From: Acidobacteriota bacterium
Lineage (GTDB): Bacteria > Acidobacteriota > Terriglobia > Acidiferrales > UBA7541
NCBI GenBank assembly: GCA_003224075.1
Contig: QHYF01000021.1
Location: 14,120 to 19,635 of the forward strand
Direction: 5' to 3'
Length of the DNA: 5,516 bases
Positions 4,991 to 5,516 of this stretch are shown piece after piece. Every line of letters starts with the position of its first letter. Within the stretch, counting starts at the first letter, position 1. The translations under genes were made by a program, and so were the position numbers. The notes under the pieces were generated by a model. It made no database searches. It worked only from the letters and a program-made list of their open reading frames with translations, and was not told the DNA's origin.

Positions 4991-5516
4991 CTAATCGGAA
5001 GCCGCGGCCATCGTCGACGGCGTGCTCTTGGATTCCGGCGCCGCTTCGCGCGGCTTCGTCGGCTTGCCGGCCTGACGCTGCGGCAAATCGATTCGAAAGG
5101 TGGTTCCGCGGCCCTCGCCGCTCGTAACTGAAATCGTGCCGTGATGATCGCTGACCACGGACTGCACGATCGCGAGCCCAAGTCCCGTGCCCTGTAACTT
5201 TGTCGTGTAATAGGGCGTGAACAGCCGCGAGCACTCTTCCGGCGTCAGGCCCTTGCCGGTGTCGGCCACTTCGAGGCGCACTTGGCCTTCATGCTGGGAG
5301 GTTCTCAGCGTCAGTGTCCCGCCGGCGGGCATTGCGTCCAGCGCATTGAGTACCAGATTCTGAAATGCGCGGTGCAGCAAGTCGGGATCCGCATCGATCT
5401 CGGGCAGCGGCTCGGTCAGGAACAATTCCGGAGTAATCGTAGGCTTGCCGACCGCGTTGAATTGCGGCTCGAACAGGCGAACCGCGTTGCGCAGCACCTC
5501 ATTCACATTTACGCGC
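4991..5516 (-). CDS. Sensor histidine kinase, partial (C-terminal ATPase half; N-terminus off right edge)
   Basis: The visible 174 residues are the catalytic HATPase_c domain of a sensor kinase, which binds ATP and phosphorylates a conserved histidine that then feeds the response regulator. The N-box NLVLNALDAM is at visible residues 53-62, the G1 box DTGKG at 85-89, the F-box LFTPYYTTK at 98-106, the G2 box GTGLGL at 109-114, and a final GRGTTFRIDLP strand follows. The reading frame is open to the window edge, so the histidine-bearing dimerisation domain and any sensor or membrane region are outside. The style matches NtrB/NtrY/ZraS-type kinases that pair with sigma-54 regulators. After the domain comes a Lys/Pro/Ala/Ser-rich tail of about 27 residues, probably disordered. 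The response regulator begins 22 bp downstream, so the two are almost certainly partners. Confidence 0.95.
   Translation of the reverse strand, partial: RVNVNEVLRNAVRLFEPQFNAVGKPTITPELFLTEPLPEIDADPDLLHRAFQNLVLNALDAMPAGGTLTLRTSQHEGQVRLEVADTGKGLTPEECSRLFTPYYTTKLQGTGLGLAIVQSVVSDHHGTISVTSGEGRGTTFRIDLPQRQAGKPTKPREAAPESKSTPSTMAAASD

Overview
The window reads as bacterial chromosome, GC-moderate, with every supported gene on the minus strand. It therefore runs right to left in transcription order. Gene content and style suggest a soil-type Gram-negative. The XRE protein and the NtrC-type kinase/regulator pair resemble what I recall from Acidobacteriota, but the phylum is inferred and was not tested. 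I see no mobile element, CRISPR array, tRNA or rRNA.

Region 1 (about 3583-5516) is a two-component cassette. It holds the C-terminal ATPase half of a sensor histidine kinase, cut by the right edge, followed 22 bp later by a complete sigma-54-dependent NtrC-type response regulator that begins with TTG.

Region 2 (3408-3582) is an AT-rich gap. Its part nearest the next gene contains a clear sigma-70-type promoter (TTGACA, 17 bp, TAGTAT). Two copies of a 12-bp palindrome spaced 21 bp apart are woven into it, which looks like an operator.

Region 3 (1-3407) is a probable membrane-stress operon: an XRE/Cro-CI regulator, an NfeD/YuaF-like membrane OB-fold protein with a His-rich loop, a long flotillin (FloT/YqiK type), an unrecognised 61-residue membrane protein, and the start of a PspA/IM30 protein that leaves the left edge. 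Gaps of 62-114 bp separate these genes. Each gap carries an inverted repeat and none has a T-tract, so read-through is plausible.

Working model (inference): the XRE protein represses its own promoter and so sets the level of the whole NfeD-flotillin-PspA module, which scaffolds and protects the cytoplasmic membrane. The sigma-54 regulator next door invites comparison with PspF control of pspA in enterobacteria. However, I could not find a convincing -24/-12 promoter in the visible gaps, so a regulatory link is unproven.
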